64,000 nt of DNA from Cardinalis cardinalis (lineage: Eukaryota; Chordata; Aves; Passeriformes; Cardinalidae), in NCBI GenBank assembly GCA_014549065.1, contig JACDOX010000088.1, forward strand, positions 913,527 through 977,526, given 5' to 3'. Below are positions 1 through 13,986 of the stretch, piece after piece (position 1 is the first letter of the stretch; each line of letters opens with the position of its first letter). The notes under the pieces were generated by a model. It made no database searches. It saw only the letters and a list, made by a program, of their open reading frames with translations, and had not been told where the DNA came from. Position numbers and translations under genes: made by a program.

Positions 1-327
1 CTCAGTATATAAAGTGGGGGAAGAAGAAGGAAGGGATGGGGACATTTGGAGTGATGTTGTTTGTCTTCCCAAGTCACAATTAGGNGTGATGAAGCCCAGA
101 TTTCTTGGAGATGGCTGAACACCCACCTGCCTATGGGTAGGGGTGAATGAGTTTCTTCTTTTGCTTTGCTTGTGTGCATAGCTTTTCCTTTACTTATTTA
201 AATGTATTTAATTCAACCCAAAAGTTTTCCTACTTTTACCATTCCAGTTCTCACCCACATCCTGGTGGGGGTGAGTGTGTGAGAGGTGGTGTGGTGCTTA
301 GCTGCCAGCTGGGGTTAAACCANGACA
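1..327 (+). mobile_element. 3' part of a family-A LTR, cut by the window start
   Basis: The sequence starts at the TATA region (CTCAGTATATAAAG), which corresponds to about base 228 of the complete copy at 3794-4357. It then matches that copy through the GTTTGTCTTCCCAAGTCAC and GGAGATGGCTGAACACC blocks to the terminus GGGGTTAAACCANGACA at 327. The 5' part and any neighbouring proviral DNA lie outside the window. Confidence 0.9.
6..13 (+). promoter_or_regulatory. TATA box of the first LTR
   Basis: An intact TATATAAA at the conserved LTR position. The same site in the second copy (4026-4033) contains an N. Confidence 0.55.
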
Positions 328-3300
328 AATGGATTCTAGAGCTCAAACAGTTACACTTTCCTTAGATGTTTCCAGATATAACTACCAGCACTTCATTAAG
401 TGCAGTATTTCCCTACACGATGTACTCCAGGCTTCAGGTAACAGCAAACTCGGTCACGCTTTGATTAAGGAAAGTGTTGGAAAATGCCAGCTGGCAGAAA
501 CTAACTTGCCTTCCTAAACAGAATACTCTCAACACAAGCAACACCTTTGCTCCAGTGAAGCCTTCCAGCTCCGTGTAATCTTGTTTCCCATCCTGACCTT
601 GCATTTAGATGGTCATCTCTGAACAAAGCCTTTGCTGTTTCCTGCATTGTTACTTTGGATCTGGCCATTGACCCTTACAGAAAGCTCATGCAGTGTCTAA
701 GCCCTACAGCACATTTTTTTATTTTTTATTAGTACAGCATATCAGAGTCCTGGGGTGTCCTGGTGGAATCCAAGACACACCTTCCCTAGTTTTCATCTGA
801 GAAGGTAGGAACTCAACGTGTGGCTGAAGATGCCTGGCCAGATCTCCCTTACTTTATTTTAAGCTCATTCTCCCTTCTGACACCACCCCCAGCACTGAAG
901 GATTTGAAGAGAGATTCTGGATTAATGAGGTGGTCACTGCAAGNAATAATCCAATGGGCACAGTTTAGCATACTTTATGATGAATATAAAGTTATGCCCT
1001 AAATATTTACAGTGTGTATATATTCAGCCTTAGAGTTGACAAAAAGGAACTGAAGCACAGGATTTTAAATTCTTCCTAAATTCTGAGACTGTTTTAAAAG
1101 TACTTTAATCAAACAAGTACCTCTAGGGAGTACTTAATATATGCTGTTGCAACTTAGATTATGATTGCTTAATCTTCACTGTTTTGTGTTCATGATCTCC
1201 AGTCTTTAATACCATTCTTCCTGTAATTCTCAGTTATTCTTTTTTTAAGCCAGTAGTTTAGCCATGCATGTCCTACCAAAAATTATCCTTCAGTGTTTCA
1301 GCATTTGAATAGATGCTTTTGGCAGAGTGCTGTTCGCCTCCTTTGCTTTTCCTGTCACTTTTATGAAGAATGTGTTATGAAGTTCCTGTCATTACATTTA
1401 GCCCCCATACTCCTGTCATGCCTACTTAGTCTGTTTAATTCCTGCAGTACCACCTCTAGCTCCTCTTCTCTTTTCCCACACAGCAACAGTAAGCAAGCTC
1501 ATTATTTTGTACTGGTCTGGATTCTACCAATGTCCCGAAGATTGGAATGTAAAATGATTTTTTTTTCCAACTGCCCTTTCTGATAATGAGTACCAGTCAA
1601 TGCTTATGAACTATGTTGTATTATTAATACTGCTTTTGTCTAGAAAAAATTAACTTCTTTTGCACCTACAAGTCCTCAAAATATCCACACTGATGAGTGT
1701 TGACAATCCTTGACAGATTTAGATCTCATTAAAATAGTGGATGGGATGGTCTGTTATGTGGGTGTTTCATTTAAGTAGGAGAAGAAATGGAATGATTCTG
1801 AGCATGGTTTTGCCATTTAAAAAGCAATATATATATATTTTAAATTACTTTTCAGAGAAATTTACCTGTATTTTGAGCCAGACAAAAGTATGAGTAGTCA
1901 TTTACTCAGACCAGTCTCAGGTCTGGAAAATCTCCTTTTCCATATTTCTGAGGTGCCATATTTCTTAGCATTTCAAACAGAAATTAAACTCGCATCATTT
2001 CCTGAATCTAGGGCAGAGAAAATTGAAATACGTTGCTGCAATTTCTGTTATGCTGAAAAAATGAATGTTGTAAACACCCACAATTTCAGATGCTGAGTTA
2101 TTTTTCTAAAAGACTTTTAGTGAGTTAATTTGATGAAATTGTCAGTCTGAACAAGAACCACAGTGACTTTGATATTAAAAGAAGGAAAATTTTACAACTG
2201 TAGATTAATTAGATTTTTGTATTTCTTAGGAATTTTGTTATTTAGTGATAAACTGTTGACAGTTTAGCAAATAACCAGCAACTTGAATATTATCAATTCA
2301 GTATCATTTATCTGCTATAAACCTTCAATAAGTTTGACACAACTCTTTTCAGGATATATTCTGCCATGTTGTTCAAAATTAAACAAAACCCGACTGCTGA
2401 AGATATGAAGCATTTGTAAAGCATTAGAGAAGTTAAATAAAGCCAACATGTCAAATTTGCACAAGATAAAGCTTTATGAAGTTGCACAGGCAAATAAAAA
2501 AAGTCACTCAAAATTGGTTACAAGGAAAAGTGCGGATATACAACAGTTACTAAATGCTGAAACCAGGGTATGATTTTTGTTCCTTAGCTTAGTCACTGTT
2601 CCAGAAAGAGTGGCCTGCCTCATTTTACATAAATGCATAAAAGGTCCATGAATAATTACTGGAAAAGACCAGTCCAGTAGATAAACTTATACATTGAATA
2701 ACATTGCAGAGTTCTGCCAGACTCTGATTTTCAAACTGGGGTCCTGGAGAACAGGAGTGCTGTCTGCCACAGAGAATGACAGCAAGACTACTGCCATTAG
2801 CCATATTAAGTTTGTGGTATATATCACAAATTGGTAACTGGAAGTTAAGGATCTTAGTAGCAGTGAATCACAAAAGCATTGCTTTTGAAATGCAATGAAT
2901 TCTTCTTTTGAAAGTTAAGAAAGCTCAGAGCTTTCTTAATTCTTTGCAGATTTTACAAACTGTGAGTTTGATGTTATCGGTTGGAAACAAACACCACAAC
3001 GCTGAGCAGCCTCTTTTCTTAGTAAGCTGCCATTTGGAGAGAAATTCTCAAACAGTAGATTATTTCTATTATGTATGGTCTGACACCAAGTTGTATTGAT
3101 TAGTAATTCAATGAAACGATTCTGTTATAAAAGGCATGTTTTGTGGGAATTGCAGGCAATAGCAGCTGTTGTATCATAACACTGCACGCATTCAAGTCTT
3201 CTACTAAATAGAATCATNATGAAATAGATTTCATAAAGGCTTCAGTACATCATGTAGTGCAGAATTCTGGGGAAGTTTTCCCTTTTCTCAGGTTCAAAAC

Positions 3301-3793
3301 TCCAGATAGATATCCCTACTTGGTATGAATTAAATAATTTCTAACTTTTATAGCTTTAGCTCAGGTATCAATGTAGATAATTCTTTCAATATTTTTTAGT
3401 ATGTTTTCCATCTTTTTCCCAAACTGAAAGCTCAACAAAAACAAACAAACAACAACAAAAAAAACCAAAACCAAAAAAAAAACCAGAAAATCCAACAAAA
3501 ATGCCCCTCCGCAAAAAAACCCCAAACAATCCCAAACAAACCCAACTCTCCAAAAAACCCCAAAGCCAACCAACTTTAGAGAAAAAATTATTAGACATGT
3601 CAAAAAGACATTGAAATGAAAGTGAAGAATTGTAATAAAGTCATCATCTTGGCAAGCCAAACTCCACTGCTTTTCAGTCACCCATGACAAGAAAGAGGGA
3701 TAATGGCAGGATTTCATCCATCTTCAAATACTGCAGGTTTNCAGCTCTCTCAGCTCACTGCCACTCACCCCCCTTTTTTCTAATATATACCAG
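328..3793. other. Gene-free stretch between two LTRs
   Basis: AT-rich sequence with no frame that resembles a known protein. An A/C-rich low-complexity tract lies at 3430-3570. The two LTRs at either end are in the same orientation, about 3.5 kb apart. I found no gag-, pol- or env-like frame between them, so they are not evidently one provirus. Confidence 0.6.
3430..3570. repeat. A/C-rich low-complexity tract
   Basis: About 140 bp made almost only of A and C runs (CAAACAAACAACAACAAAA and AAAACCCCAAAC-type units). On the minus strand it gives an artefactual Phe/Gly/Val/Leu-rich open frame. Confidence 0.9.
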
Positions 3794-4357
3794 TGTGCTG
3801 GTTTTGTCTGGGGTAGAGTTAATTTTCTTCCCAGTGGCTGGCATGGGCTGTGTTTTGGGTTTGTGCTGAACACAGGGCTGATAATGGGGAGATGTTTCTG
3901 TTATTGCTGAGCAGGGGTTGCACAGAGCCAGGGCCTTTTCTGCTTTTCAGTCTGCCCTGCTGGGGAGGAGACAGCCAGGACAGGTGACCCAAACTGACCT
4001 CCAGACCATATGGCATCATGCTCAGTATANAAAGGGGGGGAAGAGGGAGAAAGGGAGGTACATTTGGAGCGATGGTGTTTGTCTTCCCAAGTCACTGTTG
4101 CATGTGATGGGGCCCTGCTTTCCTGGAGATGGCTGAGCACCTGCCTGCCCATGGGAAGCAGTGAATTCATTCCTTGTTTTGCTTTGCTTGTGTGCTTGGC
4201 TTTTGCTTTCTCCCTTAAACTGTTTTTATCTTTTTAATTATTTTGTCCATGAATTCTCTGGCTTTTACCTTTCTGATTCTCTCCCTGATCTTGCAGGTGG
4301 GGAAGTGAGTGAGCAGCTGTGTGGGGCTTGGCTGCTGGCTGGGGTGAATTCAAGACA
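3794..4357 (+). mobile_element. Complete solo LTR, family A
   Basis: 564 bp from TGTGCTGGTTTTGTCTGGGG to GGGGTGAATTCAAGACA, with TG...CA termini. In order it carries the GAGTTAATTTTCTTC block, the TATA region near 4026, TTTGTCTTCCCAAGTCAC, CTGGAGATGGCTGAGCACC, TTGTTTTGCTTTGCTTG and the CTGATTCTCTCCCTGATC block. The 5-bp flanks differ (ACCAG before, AAATG after), so no target-site duplication is preserved or the ends are slightly off. It has diverged visibly from the copies at 1-327 and 51646-52211. Confidence 0.9.
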
Positions 4358-7300
4358 AAATGCAATGATTTAAAAACTAGTTGGCTGAGTAGTCAAATTA
4401 AAAACTTTTCTAAATTCCCAGGTGTGTGCAATTAGCTAGAAGCAGATCTCTAGACTGTACTTCTATTTTTACTCTGGCTTAACTAAATCTTTGTTCTGAG
4501 TAGTTTGATCAAATCAGGGACATCCCTTANGTTTAGATGTTATGAGTTTACAGAGTAAGTGGGAAAAGGTTGATTTACAGTTTTGTCCTTAAAAAAAATT
4601 TACTTGTTTCAACTTGAAAAGCATCTTTATAGAGCAGAAAACGAATCCAATTAACATTATTTCAAATTAAACNGAAGAATCACTGATTTATTCCTATTCA
4701 CTGATCCTTTGAGTAATGAAAGCTGCTCCTGTAAACTTTAGGCTGAAGTGAAGTTTATTTCATTCCTGATTTACTATCAACAACTATTACATTTGTATAT
4801 ATCCCAAAATGAACATGGCATATGTGTAATTCATTTTTTTTTCTTTTCCCTTCCATATAGTGCTTTGAGACAAAGAAGAAATGATAGGAAAACTTCATAT
4901 TCAGTAAAGTATGGTGATTTACAGCAGGACTTTTGTAGACTGTTGGCTAACTGCTTGAAAAACCTGGATGACTTCTTACTAACCTCCAAGATACAGAAGT
5001 GAACATGTCTTCAAAACATTTTAGATTTAAATAAGCGGAGTTATATTATGAGTGAAAANGAGTGTAACAATTTGCCTCTCTTTCAGGTTTATATCCAAAC
5101 ATTCTCTCCAACTTGCCCTACTAAGTCTTTGGTGTCAGGGCTGATTAGAAGAAAGCAGGAGATAGAGGCNCTGTTCCTCCCACCATTTAGGTCAGCTCTG
5201 GTACTCTCTCATGTGTATCTAGGCCACGTCTAATTAATCCCAGAATATTCCATCACTGCAGGATTANCTCTGTCAGTTTCTCCCTCAGAAACCTGGCAGC
5301 AAAGATTTTACCTTAGTGAAGATTTTCCCTTTTCTAAAGGCAAATGGGAGTGGTTTCTTTCATTGTATAACTACATAATGTTTATGCAACAATTTACAGA
5401 GCCCTTAGGATGAGAAGTAGTAAAGGCAAATAGCTTCACTTGAAATTACTGGAATGTTGCCAGATTTAAACAGAGCCAAGATTTCACCCCCAGTTGTTTT
5501 AAGGATGAAATTTACCAGCCTTCTCATCTCCAAGTTTGAATCTGCTATTCAAAAGAATCACATACTTTTTCCTTTTTCCAAGCCAAATGTGAATACAAAG
5601 TGCTTAATCAAACTAAGATCAGAAAAGACGAAAGATCTAAAAACACAATAAAAATTCCACCTAAAAGCCTACTGGACATCAGCAAAAGTTAAGGAACTAA
5701 ACTGTATTTTTGCACTTTAAGCTGCAGCCTGCAGTCTGTCATGGTCACTATTAGAATTACATAAACAGTTTGCAAAGACACATAACAGCTCTGGGAGGTG
5801 CTTAAATCAAGACAAGCCAACACTGTGGGGCAGTGGATATGCAACTGGAAAAATAACCCAGAGAAACTTACTGAACTAAGGACACACTGCACCCGTGTTC
5901 TGTGTATCACCATAGTGAAGCACAGAACCACAGCACTAAAAACAGACTGTTAATTAGCAATGCAAAATTTAGATGCAATTATGCAAGGCGCTGGCTGTCT
6001 CAAGCAGTGCCACATTTGTATAATGACGGTGAAAAGTATCGTGACTTTTGGAATCAATGCTCTGTAAACATGCATTCATCTATGCAAAGAGCCAGTGGAT
6101 TTTTTCTTATACCTGATGGTAAAGTACTACATGACAAGACAACTTACTACTTGCAGAACAAGAAATACCTGCTATTGGAGATATATTAATATGAACTTTA
6201 AAACACAAGCAAAGAACAGCCCAGGCATTTCNGCAGTGGGTTGGGTATGTTTTTAAACTACACCCTCCACTGCTCAAATTATGTCCTTGCAATCTCCTTT
6301 AGTTAAACATCAAAAGGATTTTCACTGCATTTTGTACAGGATTGTTGTCAAGACCTTCATTTAAATGCTTCTACTGATACCTTTAGGATTACATAATATT
6401 AAAAATGTAAATAAGATGCAGATTTGTCACATACTCATTTTCCTTGCCTATGTAAGTTGATTACTAAAGCAGGAAATGCTATTCATAAATGCTCATTAGT
6501 AACACACTAAAAAATCCATATAGCAAAACTTCCTCATTTTTTTTAAAAATCACTAGAAAAATAGTCAAATAAGTGTCAGTCATGAGTTTTGCCTGAGTTA
6601 AGATTTACCTGCCCTCCACATGTGCAGTTGTGGGTCATTGACATACTTAGCACCTGTGTTTGAGAACTCATCTTATGTTTTATCTCATATTAGAAGGAGG
6701 AAGGCAGATTTTCTGAGATGTAGGATGAGTGCACCTGCAGCAAAAGTACAATAGGTGTATTGTAATCGATAGCCAATGCAGTGAAATTGCCAAATCCTGC
6801 TGTCTTGCATTTAATGTCTTAGCCTGAACACACAGATAAGTAAAAAAAATTTGTCATTTTGACAGGTAAAAAAAGCACACTAGCTGGTGATATGATATTA
6901 AAACCACTCCAGCTTAGTATAAGCTCTCACAATTCACATTTGTCTTCCACCAAGGTCCCCTATATATTATGATACTGGACTTTACCAGAGGAGAAGGACT
7001 CACATATTTTTTGTCATGGCCCAAATTTCTGGCTGTATCTAAGAGTCCTTTAAGCATAAGTGGNTCTGCCTGAATTTTGGTCATGCAGTTCAACCCAGAG
7101 CAGAAGGATGAACTAGATTTCTACTGGTGTTTTTAACTGTGATAAGCCTCCTGATGCTATGCATTAAATAAGTACCAAAATAACGGTGTGGGACAGTTAC
7201 CATTATTGAGAGATTATAGCATCTTTGTCCTTTTGCTTTGGATANGTACCCCTTCTTGTGCTTCATTACCCAGTTCAGACTCTGTATAAATTGTGCTTTA

Positions 7301-10286
7301 GTGGTGGTAGCAAGATGAAGACCCAAAAATGCTCTCTAATCTTGTAATTCCCCATCATGTACAATGCCCACTAGGCTACTAAATTTTCACTATCTTTTTT
7401 GTGACCAGCATCTCAAACTCAGCCTTAAGNAGAAAAGCAAAAGTTACAGTTGTTAGAGTTATCTATAGTCTTCATGATAGCATTTTGATAAGAGAGAAAG
7501 GTGTGTGCTATTTGTCTGGATTCTACAGGGTCTAAACTTGGAATGNGATTGCCCTGTGTGAAGCAGAAAAACATGAAGTTGTTATTCAAAAAGTATCGGT
7601 CATGTTGGTTTAAAAATGCCCTACATTCAAGAATGCGGATTTTAGACTCAGCTAGGCATAATTTTTCTTGTAACACCTACAAAAGTTAATGAAACTTTGC
7701 AATCCAGACAGAGATGCACTATTAGCTTAGACAAGAATGATAAATAACTTGCACTTTCTGAGAGAATGAGTACATATAGTACATGCAAAATGTATNCTAT
7801 TATTTTAAAAAGAGCTTTTAAGTTTTTATAGTGCCTGCATGACTTGCATTTTGTTGAAAAATTAAAACAGTTCATTGTATNCTTTGAATGCTAGAAATTG
7901 CTTCATATCATAATAATATCCTCTCTGACCATTCAAAGCTTTCCCCTAGTTCTTCCTTTCCTTTTACTGCCCTTTTGTTAGTCTGCCATTCTTTCCTCTC
8001 CCTCAAAAAAAAAAGAAAAAAAAAAGGAAAGATTGTTTTATACATTATGAATTCCTCATTAGGCTCCTGATACCAGGATTCCAGTTTCCTGGTCAATTAT
8101 CTCAGTACAGTTAAATGATTCTCTCNATTCAACTATCCACAATAATTGCCAGTAGGAAGACAAGTGTTTCACCAGGTATCATGGTGCATGGAAAGGCCCA
8201 GCAACAGCATCAGCATTTAGACCTGTTACACAGACTAAGATAAAGCCAGATCTTTCTAAAGCTGGTGTCACAGCCTTCTCCCTGCTATTTGCAGGTATAG
8301 GAGGAGCTTCTCAAAGTGACCAAACAAGTGTCCAGCACTTTCGGTGATACCAGTCTGCCGCTGATGAAACCTGAGACCTGGTATAAAACGCATACAGGCA
8401 GAATCACTCAGCAAATGGATGTCATGGTTCAAGAGCTTCTGACAGTCAAAGTCCTCAATAAATACCTGCACCCTGCCTAAGTTTAGGACTTTGATGTTCC
8501 TCAGCTCTGCATAACAGCACATGCNTTCATTACAACAATCCTTGTATTGTGCACCAAAACCTGAGCTCTAAAGAAGCGGCAGAAATCAAGCTAAGAAATC
8601 TTCACATAGTCGTCTGAACACACCCATCTTTCCACCAAGTCTAAGCTCAGGGGTTCTGGAGATGAGCATCATGATAANCTTTGAGCCAAGCTAAAAAAAA
8701 AAATAAAATAGGATACAGGTTGTCTTTTCTTTTGATACAATAAAGGCCTGATGTCCATTGTTGGTTACGTGAAGCGCTGTCCTGTCCAACTTCTAAAATA
8801 AAGAACATCATTATGTAAATTGATCTGTCCAGAAATCCTCAGCAGATCCATCTGGTTTTCTTCACTCTCCTGTGATGTTGTGTTTCAAATTCAATACATT
8901 ATTTTATGTGTCCTGCTGACAATGTTTATTTTTAAGAGCATGAAACTCTCAGTGCTCATCTATTCTTCCTTAATGCTGACAGTGCTCAGCATTGGCTCTC
9001 TCAAGCAAGGCTAATGAAATAGGAGCCATCTTAGAAATGGTTCTGCTTAACATCAGGACAGAGATTACCTTACCTTCTGGTTTTGAAATTTCAGTNTGCA
9101 AAATGGAAAAGGATCCTAGGAGCTCTGTAGGCTTAGCAAGGAGTACAAAGTTTAGGTACTGTTATGCTGACCTGGTTCAGCTCTTTCTTTATCTTTCTCT
9201 GTTGTCTTTTTGCTTGGTACACTGTCTATTGTGTATCTTTGTCCTGTGTTTGCTCAATTGCCTAGCACAGGCCAGTCCAGGCTGTTATTAGTTTATTAGA
9301 GCACCTACAGGATGGGGCATGTATTTGCATGACTCTTAATCCTGGAAGAAACTGAGACCTCAGGCAGGCACACACGGGCACACNCAACCTACTTATCCAG
9401 GATTTCAATATGTTTTCTATAGATACAGAACCCCCGCAGGAATTTCAAAAGGTGTATCTGCACTAATTAGAATCTGTATCATTTGTGTGCCAGAGCTTTA
9501 CTCATCGCCTCAAATTGCCCTCATCCACCNCAATTTTAGCATTCATATCATCCTGCTTTGTTGTGAAGACATTTGAAAANGAGTTTCAAGCTCACAATCC
9601 ATCTCTAAAGCAGTAATGAATCCTGTGACAATTTTTTTTTCAATAAACCAGCTTGCATAGCAAGTCACAGCTTTTTTATTGTTAAATTTCTTAATTCTGT
9701 AAGACTCCTGAGGCTGAAATACCTGCAGCTGTTCAGGACCATTGACTAGGTATTTAATCTCTGAGACTATAACAACCTTTTGTGCATCAAATTCTGCATA
9801 CAGCTTTTTTGGGTAGTATTTTAATAAGCTTTCATCACTATTTTTGCCCAATCATTCTTAAAGTCCACAGGTTAGATGCTGAGTATGTATAAATCATGCA
9901 GCTTGAAATACATCAAAAAAACTATATTCATTGTCCCAAGATTTGGCTTCTTACTTCCAGTTTTACCATGCTTTTCTTTAATCTTGTGAATGCCTTTACC
10001 ACATCCACTTCCTACTGTATTCCTCTCAATCCCTTTCAATTACCTCCTTCTTTACTTATAACACCCCCTCCCCCAATTATTTCCTNGTAAATCCTTTTAA
10101 ATCCTAATTTTTCTTCTCCTTCTTTCCTTTTTTTTTTTTAATTTAAAATTAGCTAATTGTTAGAAGCATTTGTAACTCTGAAATCATACTTCTGAATGCG
10201 TTGTGGTATGTTGACTCTAAGGGCTAAAGTTTCTAAGCAGCTTTCAGAATAATGAGATTTGTGGGCATGACTCCCTTGCACTGCTA

Positions 10287-10308
10287 TAAAGATTTTTAAA
10301 AATCTTTA
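10287..10308. repeat. Perfect 22-bp palindrome
   Basis: TAAAGATTTTT is followed directly by its reverse complement AAAAATCTTTA. Being purely AT-rich apart from one G and one C, it is more likely by chance than a mixed-base palindrome. Confidence 0.9.
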
Positions 10309-13300
10309 AACTCTAAAGAGTAAAATCAGTTTCTTTGTGCTGCTGACTTGTAAACATTGTGCTTGGAGCATGGATCCCTTACAGAAGAGTTAGCCTTTTC
10401 TATTTCAAGTTACTTATTGTGCTTGAGGAGCTTGTGAACATCTACCCTTACTTTTAAAACCCGAGGGTGTGTCATTCTTAGCAGCAGCTGATACACGCTG
10501 CAGTTTTTGTCCAATTTGCCTCCACTGTGCACTTGGCCTGTGTGTACATAAAATATTTGCACTACACATTTCTTTAACAGGCAACTCATTCTCGTTCTTT
10601 GCCTGACCACATTTCCACTGATAGGTGGCAGCAACTTGTAGATATCTTATGGAAAATCTCAGTCCAATCAAAAATGGTAGACTCATGAGGCACATTTCTC
10701 AGGTTAGCAATGCCCAAAATGTTAATCTAAAATGCTTGGTTTTGCAGACAACTATTCCTGACATTTCATAGTCCATTATACTCTCTTATTATTTCCCATC
10801 AAACTGCATGACAGGTGAGCCTGCCTCACATGTAATTATTGCCTGCAGTCTGCCTGACCTGGTGATTTGGGCTGGGTTTGCTGGGTCTAACCTCGGATAC
10901 TTCTGTTTGCCTTTGCAATGATGCTGTAGCACAGCTATATCAGCGTGCCAAACAGGGTGAGGTGGCTTCACCGATTGCACCGGCTGGTGCTCGAGTATTT
11001 GCATTGCCTCAGGCCAGCCCGGCACTCCTGCACCACACCCCGGCTGTGTGTGCTCTCCCTGGGTGCTGAGGGACATTTGTCAACCTGAAATCCAACTTCC
11101 TGATGCAATCCAGGATGCAGCCACGTATTACTGCTTTTTTCCTTCCTTCACCTCCCCTGACACAATGAAACCACATCTCACCCTGCTGTTTTCTTCTGAG
11201 CTAGTCAAAGCATGTGTTGAAGCCCCTTGCACGCCAGAAACACATATTGTGCTACTGCTTCCTCAATATATCACCAGATTCTGAATGCCATGGTTTTGCC
11301 CCATCAGCAGCTTTTTGGTTAGCTGATGCCATTCATCATGAGCTATGGGAAACATAATTACAATGAGCTGGAGAAGAATGCTATGCAAGCCTCCTGGAAG
11401 GGAGGGAAGAGGGGAAAAAAAAAAAAGCTATCTAGAACACATATAGTTTTTCACACATGGCCTCATCTCCCTTTCACTTTCCTCAGGAATTATGTGATAG
11501 TCATTTCACCATGACCCTGTTATCATAAAGTTACACATATGCTTAAGTAATTTGATAACCAAGGTATTAAGCCTTGTGCTGTGTCTGTCATGCTGCCCAA
11601 AGCTGCATAAGTATATTGACTTTTCCATAATTAAAACAGCAATACCCATTCATTGGAATTAACTGTTTGCTGAAGAAAAACATAACCAGAACTATTAGGC
11701 ACAGACTTTTACAGACCCTGGAAAATGTTAAGGTTACAAGAATAACATGCATAGACATGAAAATCTGAAAGACAGGTAGAAAGGCGAAGAAATAAAAAAG
11801 AAGTTAAGAACTGTTGAGTATTTCCACACATTAAAGTGTTTAGAAGGCTTCATTCTTATCTATTTGTACCAACTATGCTTTTATACNTCTTTTTTAAACT
11901 CTTTACATCTTAGTAATACAACTGTCACACCAAGCATTTGTAGGTATCTTAAAGTGTTTTCATTTTGAAGAAAAAATTTTCCTGCATTCAGAATCACCTC
12001 CTTGCTTAGCATGTACTGGGAGTAGAGAAGGTTGCAGTACTGATGATGTGTCTGAATCCTCAATACATTTCCCATCCAGCACCTTTTAGCTTATCCCCTT
12101 TAAATACAGAGAGTTTGAGGAGGGGTATGGTAGTGGCATCTTTTTTTTTTTCTTCATTTTGCTGTGATGTGACTTGGCATGGCTGCTTTAGGGGAGGCAA
12201 AGGAAAGGTGACTGGAGTCAGGCTTTTGTTCCTTGACCAGCACAAGGTTTCGGGTCAGTGAGCCAGGCTGCCTTAGCTGCTGTGCATTCACCTTCTTCCC
12301 TGTGTTAACCACAGCAGCTTTAATACACTTTTCCTGGGGACAAAAAATGCTTTTCTCTCCAACATAGTTGTTGTCAGATCTAGTTTTTACAGGTTTAAGG
12401 AAGCATTACACAAATGCTTTAAGCAGGTAAGAGTGAACTCCTGCAATCATATACAGCCTTAAGCATGAAAGGGTGCTTAAAGAATTGCAACTTTTTAAAA
12501 AGCTTTCCACTCAGAAGGTGATTCTGCCTGGATCTGGTAAACTGATCCAATGGTTCCTACAACTCCAGGATGTCACAAAGGGTGGGACCAAGCTGTGTCT
12601 GAGAACCCCAGATCTGGTACTGTAACAATCACTCCCAAAAGCAGTGTGCTGTGTTTTATATCTACTTTGCCAAGTGCTGGACTGGGACAGTGCAGAAAAG
12701 AAGCCAAAGATATTTTCTGCTTTTTGTGCCAGCTCTTGCAACTCTGGGGCTTTTCTCATAAGGCCTCAGTCCTTACAGCCTGGTAAATAAATTCTAGCTG
12801 TGACAACTGAAGAAAACCACAATCTTCCATCCTTGCTCCCCAAGCCCTGTCACCCTCCAGTTCCCTCCTAAAATCATTCAGAGTGCTTAAATAGTCCTAA
12901 AGGCAATTAAAACACATTAAAAATATGCTTTATGAGATAAACCGGAAGTTTTGTATGCTCACCATTGGCAAACTATTTCATCTTTTCAGCTTCAGACTTG
13001 TGCCTCTTTCTCTTTCTTTGAGGATAAAGGGTTTCCCAGGGTTTCTAAAGAACTCTGGTGACCTTTTCTGGACTCAGCTGGCTTTTTCAGCAGGCAGCTC
13101 TTCTGTTGCCATGGCAGTGGGAGCCAGAGCCCCAGCTCTAGTCTGGGGGATTTCTTCTGAGGCATCATTGCCACAAGTAATAGAGCAATTAGGTGAGGAT
13201 ATACAGATGCTGCCTGGGTTTTCTGATATGGCTCATTTTGCTACAGATAGGTAGCTATGGCATTTATGAAGCAAATTACTTCTCTGTGAATTTNGTCAAG

Positions 13301-13918
13301 CAAAAGGTCCACTTAGGGACCTCTTCTATACCTAACTTCACTGTGGCCTGAGAACATGTGCTTCAGAACAGTGAGTGGTGGTGCACCCTGTAAGGGGAGT
13401 TACTGCAGCTCCATCTTTTTGGGGAGAAGCCAAGTGCCAACAGGCATTCTCCTGGAAAACAGTATTTCATTAAGAACTAGCAGACTTCTTGTCCCCCTCC
13501 ACATGAGCAGCTNCTGTTCACAGTCAGTCACAAACCACCCTGCACTGCAGAGCCACAGAACTTTCACTGGGGCTTTGCAGATGGGAACATCTCCATGCAA
13601 GTAAGCTCATATTTGACCCTTGCACACAGCTGTCACCATTGCAATCAGTAAAGCCTAGAGAGAGGCCTGCAATCCACTTTTCTGACCAGATGCACTCTAA
13701 TGACAGCAGTACAAAATTCTCTTGTGCCAGTTCTCTCACAGGACACAGAAGGACCAAGAGTCTGCCCCAGGGCTATGCACTGACTGCATTCTTTCTAGCC
13801 CTTCCTTGCTCCCTGCTCAAATCTCCCCTCACTTCTCCATAATCTTTGGAAAAATAGGTGCTCTGTGGAGGTATTTTTTAATTCTTTTTTCCCCACTGGT
13901 CAAGTGATGAGATCATAT

Positions 13919-13986
13919 GTTTGGGTTTTTTGGTGTTAAGTTTTTTTGGTGTTGAGGTTTTTTTGTATTGTTTTGTGTTTTTTCAA
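13919..13986. repeat. T/G-rich low-complexity tract
   Basis: TTTGGGTTTTTTGGTGTT-like units repeat imperfectly over about 65 bp. A similar, shorter tract lies at about 17801-17840. Confidence 0.75.

Noticed and set aside
3361..3717. 118-codon minus-strand frame rich in Phe, Gly, Val and Leu, looking like a membrane protein
   Set aside because: It is the translation of the A/C-rich low-complexity tract and not a protein.
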